From an uncultured Collinsella sp. (lineage in GTDB: Bacteria; Actinomycetota; Coriobacteriia; Coriobacteriales; Coriobacteriaceae), in the NCBI GenBank assembly GCA_958370325.1, contig CATXJW010000012.1, positions 1 to 51,618 on the forward strand: a stretch of 51,618 nucleotides of DNA, given 5' to 3'. Shown here one piece after another: positions 24,002 to 31,768 of the stretch. The translations under genes were made by a program, and so were the position numbers. The notes beneath the pieces are model-generated. The model had not been told where the DNA came from and did not search any database. It saw nothing but the letters and a program-made list of their open reading frames with translations. The first letter of the stretch is position 1. Every line of letters starts with the position of its first letter.

Positions 24002-24173
24002 CGGAAAGCGCATCCCGGAATCGGCGCCCAGAACGGGATGCAGTTTCCCGGACGGGCGGGTTTTGGAAACGGCGTCCCAGAATTTGCGTCTGGAATGGGA
24101 CGCGGTTTCCCAGCGGCGCCGCATACGGAAAGCGCATCTCGGAATGGAGGTCCAAACTGGGATGCGCTTTCCG
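24002..24173. repeat. Three tandem 49-nt hairpins with exact 62-nt period
   Basis: Units start at 24002, 24064 and 24126. Each has a left arm YGGAAA..GCRTCYC and a right arm GGGAYGC..TTTCC around a GGAAT or AGAAT flank. GCATCCC/GGGATGC in unit 1 becomes GCGTCCC/GGGACGC in unit 2, so pairing is kept. They fill the gap between the convergent patatin and thiE genes and could end transcription from both sides. Confidence 0.75.
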
Positions 24174-24216
24174 CTGCTGGAGTTATGGGGCTGCGGAGCA
24201 ACTGCTCGGCTTATGC

Positions 24217-24912
24217 CTATGCCTGCTGCCAGGTGTCGACGAGCTCCTTGGCCGCGGCGTAGGGGTCATCGGCGCTGCAGACGGCGCTCACCACGAAAAA
24301 GCCGTCGACGCCGGTGGCCTTGAGCTGTGGCAAGTCGGCCGTCTTGACGCCGCCGCCCACCACGATGGGCACGGGGCTTGCTGCGTGGAGGGCGGCCAGG
24401 TCCTCAAAGCTCTTGGTGATGATAGAGCCATCGGCCGCGCGTCCGCAGTCGCGCTTGGTCTCGGTCTCGTGGAGCGGGCCGATGCCCAGGTAGTCGACTA
24501 GGCTCATGTCGGCGGTCTTGACGTACTCGAGCATCTCCTCGCAACGGGCCGAAAGGCCCACGATGGCGTTGGGCCCCAGCAGCTTGCGACAGACCTCGAC
24601 GGGAATATCGCTCTGGCCCACGTGCACGCCGTCGACAGCAATACCCTGCTCGCGCGCGGCGAGTACGCAGTCCAGGCGGTCGTCGATCAGCAGGGCGACC
24701 TGACCGGTCTTGCCGGCCTGTGCGATTGCCTGCGCGGCGTCGCCCGTCAGTGCGATGATTTCGCGGGCGCTTGCCACCTTGGAGCGCACCTGGATGCAGG
24801 TAAAGCCGGCGTCGAGTGCCTGGGCCACCACATCGCCCACGGGGCGCCCGAGCGTGTTTTCGGGGCCGAGTACCAGATAGGCCGAGATATCAAGGTTGTC
24901 GCGGATACTCAT
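24217..24912 (-). CDS. thiE: Thiamine-phosphate synthase
   Basis: A 231-residue TIM barrel that joins HMP-pyrophosphate and thiazole phosphate to give thiamine phosphate. It shows CIQVRSK (pyrophosphate-binding QVR/QLR motif), LLIDDRLD, GVHVGQSDIP, VGLSARCEE, DYLGIGPLHETETKRD (the GP(I/V)F.T.TK-like loop) and VVGGGVKTADLPQL. ATG 24912 overlaps the stop of the thiamine-binding gene (ATGA), so it is co-translated as the last gene of the TPP-riboswitch operon. Length is normal for ThiE. Confidence 0.93.
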   Translation of the reverse strand: MSIRDNLDISAYLVLGPENTLGRPVGDVVAQALDAGFTCIQVRSKVASAREIIALTGDAAQAIAQAGKTGQVALLIDDRLDCVLAAREQGIAVDGVHVGQSDIPVEVCRKLLGPNAIVGLSARCEEMLEYVKTADMSLVDYLGIGPLHETETKRDCGRAADGSIITKSFEDLAALHAASPVPIVVGGGVKTADLPQLKATGVDGFFVVSAVCSADDPYAAAKELVDTWQQA

Positions 24913-25250
24913 CGTGCTTCCTCCTGCTTCTTGATCTGCGCTTCCATGCGCTCAAGTTTGCCGGTCATGGTGTCGGTAAATCCGGGTCGAATATCGGCTT
25001 TGAGCACGACTTCGGTGCGGATGCCCTTGCTTGCCAACACAAAGGTCGCGTCGCGCACGACCTGCATGACCTCGTCCCAGTCGCCCTCGATCTCGGTGAA
25101 CATCGAGGTGGTGCGGTTGGGAAGGCCGCTCTCACGAATGACGCGCACGACCTCGGCGACCTCGGCGGACAGCTCGTCGCCGGTGCCGCATGGGGCGATG
25201 GCCACGGCGACGAGTGTGTTCATGCCGGCATTGGTTGCGGACTCGGACAT
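24909..25250 (-). CDS. MTH1187/YkoF-type thiamine-binding protein
   Basis: A 113-residue protein of the thiamine-binding (MTH1187/DUF77) family: VAVAIAPCGTGDELSAEVAEVVRVI, then TTSMFTEIEGDWDEVMQVV and KGIRTEVVLKADIRPGFTD. These small ferredoxin-like proteins bind thiamine or its HMP moiety. GAGGAGG lies 8 nt before the ATG, inside the end of thiM. Position between thiM and thiE under a TPP riboswitch supports a role in thiamine or HMP salvage. Confidence 0.85.
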   Translation of the reverse strand: MSESATNAGMNTLVAVAIAPCGTGDELSAEVAEVVRVIRESGLPNRTTSMFTEIEGDWDEVMQVVRDATFVLASKGIRTEVVLKADIRPGFTDTMTGKLERMEAQIKKQEEAR

Positions 25251-25253
25251 GGC

Positions 25254-26093
25254 TTATGCCTCCTCGAGCTCGAGTCGGTTGTCGGCAATATCCTGGGCGG
25301 TTGCGCGGTAGAGCTCGTCGATAAAGGCGACCTTAAAGCTTGCCGGGGCATCGGCGACAGCGGCGGCACGCGTACCGGCGACGTTGTAGACGGCGGTGCC
25401 GCAGATGGCTGCCGTAAACGGATCGGCAGCACAGGCGTACACGGCCAGCACGCCGCCCTGCGAGCAGCCGCAGCCGGTGATCTTGGACATGAGCGGGCTG
25501 CCGCCGTGGGATTTGGCCACGGTCGTGCCGTCGGTGATCAGGTCGACTTCGCCCGAAACCACTACGGCGCCGCCGGTGTAGCGGGCGAGCGCCACGGCGG
25601 CATCGCGGGCGGCGTCGACCGTGTCGGTGGTATCGACACCGCGCACGCGGCTCAGATCGGCTGCCTCGCCCTCAAGACCCCACAGGCCGGCGAGCGCGAT
25701 GATCTCGGAAGCGTTGCCGCGTACGATGGCGGGCTTGTACTGCTTGAGCTCGTTTACCAGCTGAGTGCGCAGGCTACCGATGCCCAGACCCACCGGATCG
25801 AGCACCCAGGGCTTGCCGGCGTCGTGTGCCGCCTTGGCCGCGCGGGGAATCGTCTGCTCGTAGATGGGGAAGAGCGTGCCCATGTTGAGATAGATGGCGC
25901 CGCCGCCGGCAACGAGCGCCTCGCCCTCGTCGGGCAGATAGACCATGGCGGCCGAACCGCCCACGGCGAGCTGCGCGTTGGCGACAAAGTCGATCGTCAC
26001 CGTGTTGGTGATGGAGCCGGCCATCGGATTGGTGGCGTGAATCTCCTCCACGGCCTTGACCACATGTTGCTTAAGCTGTTCAGAATCAATCAC
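25254..26093 (-). CDS. thiM: Hydroxyethylthiazole kinase
   Basis: A 279-residue ribokinase-fold enzyme that phosphorylates 4-methyl-5-(2-hydroxyethyl)thiazole with ATP. Family features: AVEEIHATNPMAGSITNTVTIDF near the N-terminus, GGSAAMVYLPDE, PWVLDPVGLGIGSLR, IVRGNASEI, VVVSGEVDLITDG and the anion-hole/catalytic region KITGCGCSQGG. The catalytic Cys-containing GCGC motif is intact. The start is GTG 26093 with AAGGAGG 8 nt upstream; an ATG just before it is out of frame. First gene of the operon, behind a riboswitch and terminator. Confidence 0.92.
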   Translation of the reverse strand: MIDSEQLKQHVVKAVEEIHATNPMAGSITNTVTIDFVANAQLAVGGSAAMVYLPDEGEALVAGGGAIYLNMGTLFPIYEQTIPRAAKAAHDAGKPWVLDPVGLGIGSLRTQLVNELKQYKPAIVRGNASEIIALAGLWGLEGEAADLSRVRGVDTTDTVDAARDAAVALARYTGGAVVVSGEVDLITDGTTVAKSHGGSPLMSKITGCGCSQGGVLAVYACAADPFTAAICGTAVYNVAGTRAAAVADAPASFKVAFIDELYRATAQDIADNRLELEEA

Positions 26094-26115
26094 TGCACAT
26101 GCCTCCTTGGCATAG

Positions 26116-26146
26116 AAAAGGGGCGCTGTGCATAGACAGCGCCCCT
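26116..26146 (-). terminator. Riboswitch-controlled terminator before thiM
   Basis: AGGGGCGCTGT / ACAGCGCCCCT with a CTATGC loop, followed on the minus strand by TTTT. It lies between the TPP aptamer and the thiM binding site, so transcription should stop when TPP is bound. Confidence 0.85.
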
Positions 26147-26153
26147 GTAAAGG

Positions 26154-26251
26154 CGGCATGCTCCCTACGCCAGCATTAACTGACAGGTTCAAAGGATTGG
26201 GCCCCATGCCCTCTCAGCCTTGTGGTTTGCACCGCCGGCACTCCCGCATCG
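26154..26251 (-). promoter_or_regulatory. TPP (THI-box) riboswitch
   Basis: On the minus strand the aptamer shows GGGAGTGCC, the conserved GGCTGAGAGGGC, TTTGAACCTGTCAGTTAATG and GCTGGCGTAGGGA, with a closing stem ATGC/GCAT. These are the diagnostic THI-box blocks. It sits just upstream of a terminator and the thiM-thiamine-binding-thiE operon. Confidence 0.95.
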
Positions 26252-26276
26252 AATCTGTTGTTCCCTATACTAGCGC

Positions 26277-26311
26277 ACCTGCCAAAAAGGGACAGGTTTA
26301 TTTTGGCAGGT
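26277..26311. repeat. Palindromic repeat, type C, copy 2 (35 nt)
   Basis: Identical in all 35 positions to 692-726. It lies between the riboswitch and the HAD gene, in the divergent promoter region. Confidence 0.88.
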
Positions 26312-26348
26312 CGTTACAATAGGTAGGACCGATACGAATGGGGGCCTT

Positions 26349-27257
26349 ATGATCAAACTTGTGCTGACCGATATGGACGATACGCTGATTCCAGCCGGGC
26401 ATGACGGCGCCAGCGACTACGCCATCGAGGGCATTCATGCCATGCAGGCGGCGGGTCTGCACTTTGGCCCGGTTTCGGGTCGTCAGCCGTCCGCGATGGG
26501 CTGGATGTTCAAAAACCGTTCCGAGTGTTTTTCGACAGGTGCGTTCTGTAACGGCCAGGTGATGTTTGTCGACGGCGAAGTCGTCGCCTCGCGCGCAATC
26601 GACAACGATGCTCTGATGCGTTTGGCCGACTATCTGGAGCAAGAGACCGATGATACATTTTTAAAAGTCTACAGCCTGGGCGATGACTTTTGGGGCAACG
26701 ATGCCTATTGCGTGACGAGTGATCCCGAGCGCGTTCGTCGCGCCATGGGGTCGGGCGGCAACGCATGGCTCAAAGGCGAAGAGGCTCCGTGCCATCCCGT
26801 CGTCGATGACGCGCCGGTGTTCAAGGCGAATATCTGGAGTGCCCGTTCGCGTGAGGAGCTCGCGGAGCTACGCGAGCGCGTTGCCGCTGAGGTGCCGGAA
26901 CTCTCGCTCGTGTTTCCCAACAACCGAGTGCGCCTGTTCGACATCCTCCCTGCTGATTGGGACAAAGGCTGCGCTGCGCTGGAGCTGGCGCGTGCTTTGG
27001 GCCTGACGCTCGACGAGGTGGCCGTATTCGGTGATTCTGATAACGATTTGCCCATGATCGATGCCGTTCCCAACTCCGTTGCAGTCGCCAATGCCAACGA
27101 GGCCGTCACGGCCGCCGCGCGCTGGCATATCGGCGCTGCGGCAGATGATGCGGTTGCCGGGGCTCTGCATCAGATTGCCGCCTGCGCCGCGACGGGGGAG
27201 ATGCCGTCGTTTATGCGCCTGCCGGGTACTGCCGACGCGAATCTCACGAACAGCTAA
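26349..27257 (+). CDS. HAD-IIB (Cof-type) phosphatase
   Basis: A 302-residue haloacid-dehalogenase hydrolase. Motif I is LTDMDDTLIP, with nucleophile and acid/base aspartates. Motif II is in GLHFGPVSGRQPS. The C2-type cap domain spans about 85-190. The motif IV region VAVFGDSDNDLPMIDAVPNSVAVANANEAV is characteristic of Cof/YbiV proteins. Such enzymes dephosphorylate sugar phosphates, FMN or other small phosphoesters; the substrate is not predictable. Only 10 nt separate it from the LysR gene, so the two may be co-transcribed. Confidence 0.87.
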   Translation: MIKLVLTDMDDTLIPAGHDGASDYAIEGIHAMQAAGLHFGPVSGRQPSAMGWMFKNRSECFSTGAFCNGQVMFVDGEVVASRAIDNDALMRLADYLEQETDDTFLKVYSLGDDFWGNDAYCVTSDPERVRRAMGSGGNAWLKGEEAPCHPVVDDAPVFKANIWSARSREELAELRERVAAEVPELSLVFPNNRVRLFDILPADWDKGCAALELARALGLTLDEVAVFGDSDNDLPMIDAVPNSVAVANANEAVTAAARWHIGAAADDAVAGALHQIAACAATGEMPSFMRLPGTADANLTNS

Positions 27258-27267
27258 GGAGACAGCC

Positions 27268-28164
27268 ATGAAGCTCCAGCAGCTCAGATATGTCGTCAAA
27301 GTTGCCGAATGCGGCAGCATTACCGAGGCCTCGCGCCGGCTCTTTGTGTCGCAGCCTTCGATCACCGCATCGATTCGCGATCTCGAAAACGAGATGGGTG
27401 TGCATATCTTTGAGCGCACCAACAAGGGTGTCATTGTGTCCGAGGAGGGCGAGACCTTCTTGGGTTACGCGCGCCAGGTGCTCGACCAGGCCGACCTGCT
27501 CGAGGACAAGTACAAGGGCGCATCCGAGCAGGTGCCGCACTTTAGTGTGAGCTGCCAGCATTATTCCTTTGCCGTCAACGCGTTTGTCGACGTGATCCGC
27601 GAGTTCGATGCCGCGCGTTACGACTTCACCCTGCGCGAGGAGCAGACTCACGAGATTATCGAGGATGTCGCGCATATGAAAAGCGAACTGGGCATCCTGT
27701 ACTTATCCGAGCATAACCGCGAGGTCATCGAGCGCATGCTGGTGGCCAACGAGCTCGTGTTCGAAGGACTCTTCTGCGCCACGCCGCATGTCTTCGTCTG
27801 CGCCGACCATCCGCTGGCGGACCGCTCCAGCGTGACGCTCGAGGACTTGGAAGACTACCCGTTTTTGTCCTACGAGCAGGGCAGCTATAACTCGTTTTAC
27901 TATTCCGAGGAACTGACCTCGACGTTTGAGCGCCACAAGAATATCCGCGTGCGCGACCGCGCGACGTTGTTCAACCTGGCCATGGGCCTCAACGGCTACA
28001 CGGTATGCTCGGGCGTGATCAGCCACGAGCTCAACGGGCCGGGTATTATCTCGATTCCGCTCGATGTGGACGAATACATGGAGATCGGCATTATCACGCG
28101 CAAAAATACGACGCTCACGCGCTATGGGCAGGCCTATATCGACGCGATTCGTCAGCATATCTAG
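27268..28164 (+). CDS. LysR-type transcriptional regulator
   Basis: A 298-residue LysR regulator. The N-terminal winged helix-turn-helix (MKLQQLRYVVKVAECGSITE, then ASRRLFVSQPSITASIRDLE) is followed by a linker helix and an effector domain (about 90-298). AAGGAG lies 7 nt before the ATG. The next gene downstream is a MetE-like methyltransferase, and LysR proteins of this type often control methionine or sulfur metabolism, so that gene is a candidate target (inference). The 152-nt gap to it contains AT-rich dyads such as AATACGTATT. Confidence 0.88.
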   Translation: MKLQQLRYVVKVAECGSITEASRRLFVSQPSITASIRDLENEMGVHIFERTNKGVIVSEEGETFLGYARQVLDQADLLEDKYKGASEQVPHFSVSCQHYSFAVNAFVDVIREFDAARYDFTLREEQTHEIIEDVAHMKSELGILYLSEHNREVIERMLVANELVFEGLFCATPHVFVCADHPLADRSSVTLEDLEDYPFLSYEQGSYNSFYYSEELTSTFERHKNIRVRDRATLFNLAMGLNGYTVCSGVISHELNGPGIISIPLDVDEYMEIGIITRKNTTLTRYGQAYIDAIRQHI

Positions 28165-28316
28165 TTTGTTATGTCTGCCGTGCGCATGATGCCGAGCGGC
28201 GCGTATTGATATAGCTATTCCCTATGCCAAACCAAAAATAATACGTATTTTACGATGGCTACTTGAGCACTCATACTTTGTCCCGTTAAAGCATCCACGC
28301 AAAAAAGGAGATCAGT

Positions 28317-29450
28317 ATGAGCAAATCCACCCAGCTCAAAGCGCCGTTTCGCGCCGATATCGTCGGCAGCTTTCTTCGTCCGCAAGCTGTTAAGGATGCG
28401 CGTGCCGCCTATGCCGCGGGCAAACTTGACGCCGCCGGCCTTAAGGCCGTCGAGGACGAGGCCATTCGCGATTTGGTGGCTAAGCAAAAGGCCGCCGGCC
28501 TGCAGGTGATCACCGATGGCGAGTTCCGCCGCAGCTACTGGCACCTCGATTTTATGTGGGGCCTTAACGGCATTGAGCGCCGCACCTCACGCACGGGTTA
28601 TATGTTCCATGACGAGGAGACGACGGCCGACACCGCCGTGGTTACCGGTTCCATTAGCGGCGAGAACCACCCGTTCGTCGAGCATTTTAAGTTCGTCAAG
28701 GCGCTTGAGGGAGAGGGCCAGGTCGCACGGCAAACCATTCCGGCGCCGATCCAGACGTTCTCCGAAGTCACGCTCGACCGCTGCGACGGCCAGCAGGAGA
28801 GTCTACGCGCCGTCTACAAGACCGACGAAGAGCTCGCCGATGCCATTGCCGCAGCATACCGCACCGTGATTGCCGACTTGTATGCCGCGGGCTGCCGCAA
28901 CATCCAATTTGATGACTGCACCTGGGGCATCTATTGCGATACCGACTTTGTGTCCAAGACTGGCATGAGCCCGGTTGACCTGCAAAAGGTGTCCGAGCTG
29001 GGCGTGGCGCTCAACAATGCCGCCATCGCGGGCAAGCCTGACGATTTGGTCATCAACACGCACGTGTGCCGCGGCAACTATCATTCCACCTATGCTTTTG
29101 AGGGCGGCTACGACCCCATCGCGCCGTACCTGTTCGCACATGAGAACGTCGATGCGTTCTATCTGGAGTTCGACACACCCCGCGCCGGTGGTTTTGAGCC
29201 GCTCAAGTACGTTGCTCCCGGCAAGAAGGTGGTGCTGGGACTGATCACTACAAAGGCGGCTGAGCTTGAGGACGAGGACGTTATCGTCGAACGTATTCAC
29301 GAGGCCGCAAAGTATGTGCCGCTCGAGAACCTGTACCTGTCGCCCCAGTGCGGCTTTGCCAGCTGCGAGATTGGCAACAAACTGACCGAGGACGAACAGT
29401 GGGCAAAGATCGCGCTGGTCAAGCGCGTTGCCGAACGCGTTTGGAAATAG
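28317..29450 (+). CDS. MetE C-terminal-like methyltransferase (YxjG/YxjH type)
   Basis: A 377-residue single-domain relative of cobalamin-independent methionine synthase. It has ADIVGSFLRP at the N-terminus, QVITDGEFRRSYWHLDF, the substrate loop NIQFDDCTWG, the zinc ligands His and Cys in VINTHVCRGNY and the distal Cys in LSPQCGFAS. It lacks the N-terminal half of full MetE (about 750 aa), like YxjG/YxjH, which probably transfer methyl groups to homocysteine from other donors. Strong AAAAGGAG site. It stands alone, downstream of the LysR gene. Confidence 0.85.
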   Translation: MSKSTQLKAPFRADIVGSFLRPQAVKDARAAYAAGKLDAAGLKAVEDEAIRDLVAKQKAAGLQVITDGEFRRSYWHLDFMWGLNGIERRTSRTGYMFHDEETTADTAVVTGSISGENHPFVEHFKFVKALEGEGQVARQTIPAPIQTFSEVTLDRCDGQQESLRAVYKTDEELADAIAAAYRTVIADLYAAGCRNIQFDDCTWGIYCDTDFVSKTGMSPVDLQKVSELGVALNNAAIAGKPDDLVINTHVCRGNYHSTYAFEGGYDPIAPYLFAHENVDAFYLEFDTPRAGGFEPLKYVAPGKKVVLGLITTKAAELEDEDVIVERIHEAAKYVPLENLYLSPQCGFASCEIGNKLTEDEQWAKIALVKRVAERVWK

Positions 29451-29572
29451 CGGTAACGTTTGCAGGTGACGGCGCGTGCGAGACATGGTGCATCGCGTAC
29501 AATGGTTCGGATCGTATCGTTCGGGCAGGTTATCCGATATGCCCGATCGCCCTTCCATTCGAAAGGACATCC

Positions 29573-30907
29573 ATGTCCCAGTCTTCGACGCCCGCCGTCA
29601 CCGATGCCATCTACGACGCATCGTCGCTCGGCCGCCCGCGCATGTTTTTGCTCGGCCTACAGCACCTGTTTGCCATGTTTGGTGCCACGGTGCTGGTGCC
29701 CGTGCTCACCGGTCTCTCGGTTTCGGCAACGCTTTTGTTTGCCGGCTTGGGCACGCTGCTGTTCCACTTCCTGTCGCGCGGTAAGGTGCCGGCATTTTTG
29801 GGCTCATCGTTTGCCTTTATTGCCGGTTATGCCGCCATCGCGCCCAACTGCGAGGCCGAGCTTTTGCCCTACGCCTGCCTGGGCGTTGCCTGCGCCGGTC
29901 TACTCTATCCGGTACTTGCGGCACTCTTCCGCGCGTTTGGCGCCAAGCGCGTCATGCGCTTCTTTCCGCCGGTAGTGACGGGCCCCATCGTCATTTCCAT
30001 CGGCTTGATTCTGGCGAGCTCCGCTATTGCCAACTGCCAGACCAACTGGCTTGTGGCTGTTATTGCCGTTGCCGTTATCGTGATCTGCAACATTTGGGGT
30101 CGCGGCATGGTTAAGATCGTGCCGATCCTGCTGGGCGTCGTGGTGAGCTATGCCGTTGCCGCCGCGTTGGGTGAGGTTGATTTTTCGGGCGTTGCCGCCG
30201 CGCCGTGGGTCGGTCTTCCCATCGTGTGGGACAACACCGTGTTTGCACTCTTTGGGCCGCAGTTCGATAGCGGCCTTGCCACGACCGCCATCATCACCAT
30301 CATGCCGTTGGCCTTTGCAACCATGATCGAGCATATCGGTGATATCTCCGCTATTGGCTCCACCTGCGAGCGTAACTACATTGCCGATCCCGGCCTGCAT
30401 CGCACGCTGCTCGGCGATGGTCTCGCCACGATCCTGGCTTCGCTCTTTGGCGCTCCGGCCAACACCACGTATGGCGAGAACACCGGCGTGCTCGCTCTGA
30501 CGCGCGTGTTCGACCCGCGCGTGATTCGCATTGCCGCGTGCTGCGCCATCGTGCTTTCCTTCTGCCCCAAGTTCGCTGCCGTGATCGCCGCCATGCCGCC
30601 ATGCGTTATCGGCGGCGTGTCGCTCGTACTCTACGGCATGATCAGTGCCGTAGGCGTGCGCAACCTCATTGAGAACCAGGTCGATTTCCAGAACAACCGC
30701 AACGTGCTGGTGGCCGCTCTTGTGCTCGTGCTTTCGCTCGGCATCGCGTACAGCACCGCCGGCGCCATCGTGTTGGAGCTGGGCGGCGTGACGATTTCGC
30801 TTTCGGGCCTTGCCGTGGGTTCGCTGGTGGGTATCGTGCTCAATGCGATTCTGCCGGGTAATGACTTTGAGTTTGATGTCTCGGAACTCGAAGGGTCTGC
30901 CGAATAG
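29573..30907 (+). CDS. uraA: Uracil/xanthine permease, NCS2 family (UraA type)
   Basis: A 444-residue integral membrane protein with about 12-14 hydrophobic segments. It carries FLLGLQHLFAMFGATVLVPVLTG (first helix motif), FLGSSFAFIAGY, PPVVTGPIVISIGL, MPLAFATMIEHIGDISAIG (the conserved Glu-containing substrate site) and NTTYGENTGVLALTRVFDP. These fit the UraA proton-uracil symporters. GAAAGGA precedes the ATG at 29573. A bidirectional terminator follows at 30932-30966. Uracil is the likeliest substrate by family. Confidence 0.87.
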   Translation: MSQSSTPAVTDAIYDASSLGRPRMFLLGLQHLFAMFGATVLVPVLTGLSVSATLLFAGLGTLLFHFLSRGKVPAFLGSSFAFIAGYAAIAPNCEAELLPYACLGVACAGLLYPVLAALFRAFGAKRVMRFFPPVVTGPIVISIGLILASSAIANCQTNWLVAVIAVAVIVICNIWGRGMVKIVPILLGVVVSYAVAAALGEVDFSGVAAAPWVGLPIVWDNTVFALFGPQFDSGLATTAIITIMPLAFATMIEHIGDISAIGSTCERNYIADPGLHRTLLGDGLATILASLFGAPANTTYGENTGVLALTRVFDPRVIRIAACCAIVLSFCPKFAAVIAAMPPCVIGGVSLVLYGMISAVGVRNLIENQVDFQNNRNVLVAALVLVLSLGIAYSTAGAIVLELGGVTISLSGLAVGSLVGIVLNAILPGNDFEFDVSELEGSAE

Positions 30908-30931
30908 CAGCTGTGTCCAACTCAGTTAAAA

Positions 30932-30966
30932 AAGCCGGCCATGCGTCCGATGCGCATGGCCGGCTT
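30932..30966. terminator. Bidirectional rho-independent terminator
   Basis: AAGCCGGCCATGCG / CGCATGGCCGGCTT with a TCCGATG loop and A/T tracts. It lies between the convergent uracil permease and esterase genes. Confidence 0.85.
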
Positions 30967-30967
30967 C

Positions 30968-31633
30968 TTAGTGCGCAAGAACCCAGTGGATGCCACGCGC
31001 CATGCGCAGGTCGGTTTGGGCAAAGTGGTTGCCGGGGTTGAGTTCCAGTGTTGTGAGGATGCCGCGCTCAACGAGCAACGTTTCCATTGCGTGCGTGTCG
31101 TCAAGTACGTGCCGCATCATGCGGTTGGGCGTCTTGGTTTCCTTTTTGCCGAGTGACAGATAGACGGCCTGCGGGTTGCCGGCAAAAGGGGTCGTGCTGG
31201 CGCGATCGACAAAGTCGGGAAACCACAACGACCCCGATGCGCTTGCGGCGCGGTCAAAGACATCGGTCTGCCAGAGGGCCCAAAGCGAAAAGAGGCCCGC
31301 CAATGAGTAACCGGCAATGCCGCGCCAGGAAGGCGGGCAGGGAAGTGATGATTCGACCTGTGGGATTATCTGATTCAGTAGCTCATCGAGAAAACCGGCA
31401 GCCTGTCCGCCAAAGGGTTCGCTATCGCGTACGGTACCATCGCATGCCCAGGGGCTCAGCTCACGATTCCAGTCGAGTCCGCCAATGGCAACAAGGGTGA
31501 ACGGCGGGCAGTCGAGTTCTCGGCAGTACTCATAAACCTCGCTGCCGTCGCCCATGACCACGGGGAGGTAGATGACAGGCGCGCATTCGGCATGCTTTGA
31601 ATGAACGGTTATCTGCTTTTGACGCGCTTTCAT
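30968..31633 (-). CDS. Alpha/beta-hydrolase-fold putative esterase
   Basis: A 221-residue hydrolase of the esterase D/enterochelin-esterase fold. Early strands are VIYLPVVMGDGSEVYEYC and FTLVAIGG. The nucleophile elbow is IAGYSLAGLFSLWAL (GxSxG). A late acid region follows, and the catalytic His is in LNPGNHFAQTDLRMARGIHW. No signal peptide, so a cytoplasmic esterase. The substrate is unknown. The start is uncertain: ATG 31633 has a weak AGAGAAG, and ATG 31660 has none. It is short for the family but has all triad elements. Confidence 0.75.
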   Translation of the reverse strand: MKARQKQITVHSKHAECAPVIYLPVVMGDGSEVYEYCRELDCPPFTLVAIGGLDWNRELSPWACDGTVRDSEPFGGQAAGFLDELLNQIIPQVESSLPCPPSWRGIAGYSLAGLFSLWALWQTDVFDRAASASGSLWFPDFVDRASTTPFAGNPQAVYLSLGKKETKTPNRMMRHVLDDTHAMETLLVERGILTTLELNPGNHFAQTDLRMARGIHWVLAH

Positions 31634-31707
31634 GACGGGCTTCTCTCTGCATTTCGACATCTACAAACATGATTGTCGCATGTCGGTGTAGGGACTGACG
31701 CAAAAAG

Positions 31708-31742
31708 AAAAGCGCGGGGCCGCATAGCGACTCCGCGCTTTT
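31708..31742. terminator. Rho-independent terminator
   Basis: AAAAGCGCGG / CCGCGCTTTT. It follows the purine permease gene (minus strand). Confidence 0.8.
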
Positions 31743-31768
31743 GTGTTTTGCTTTGGCAGGCTGTGCCG

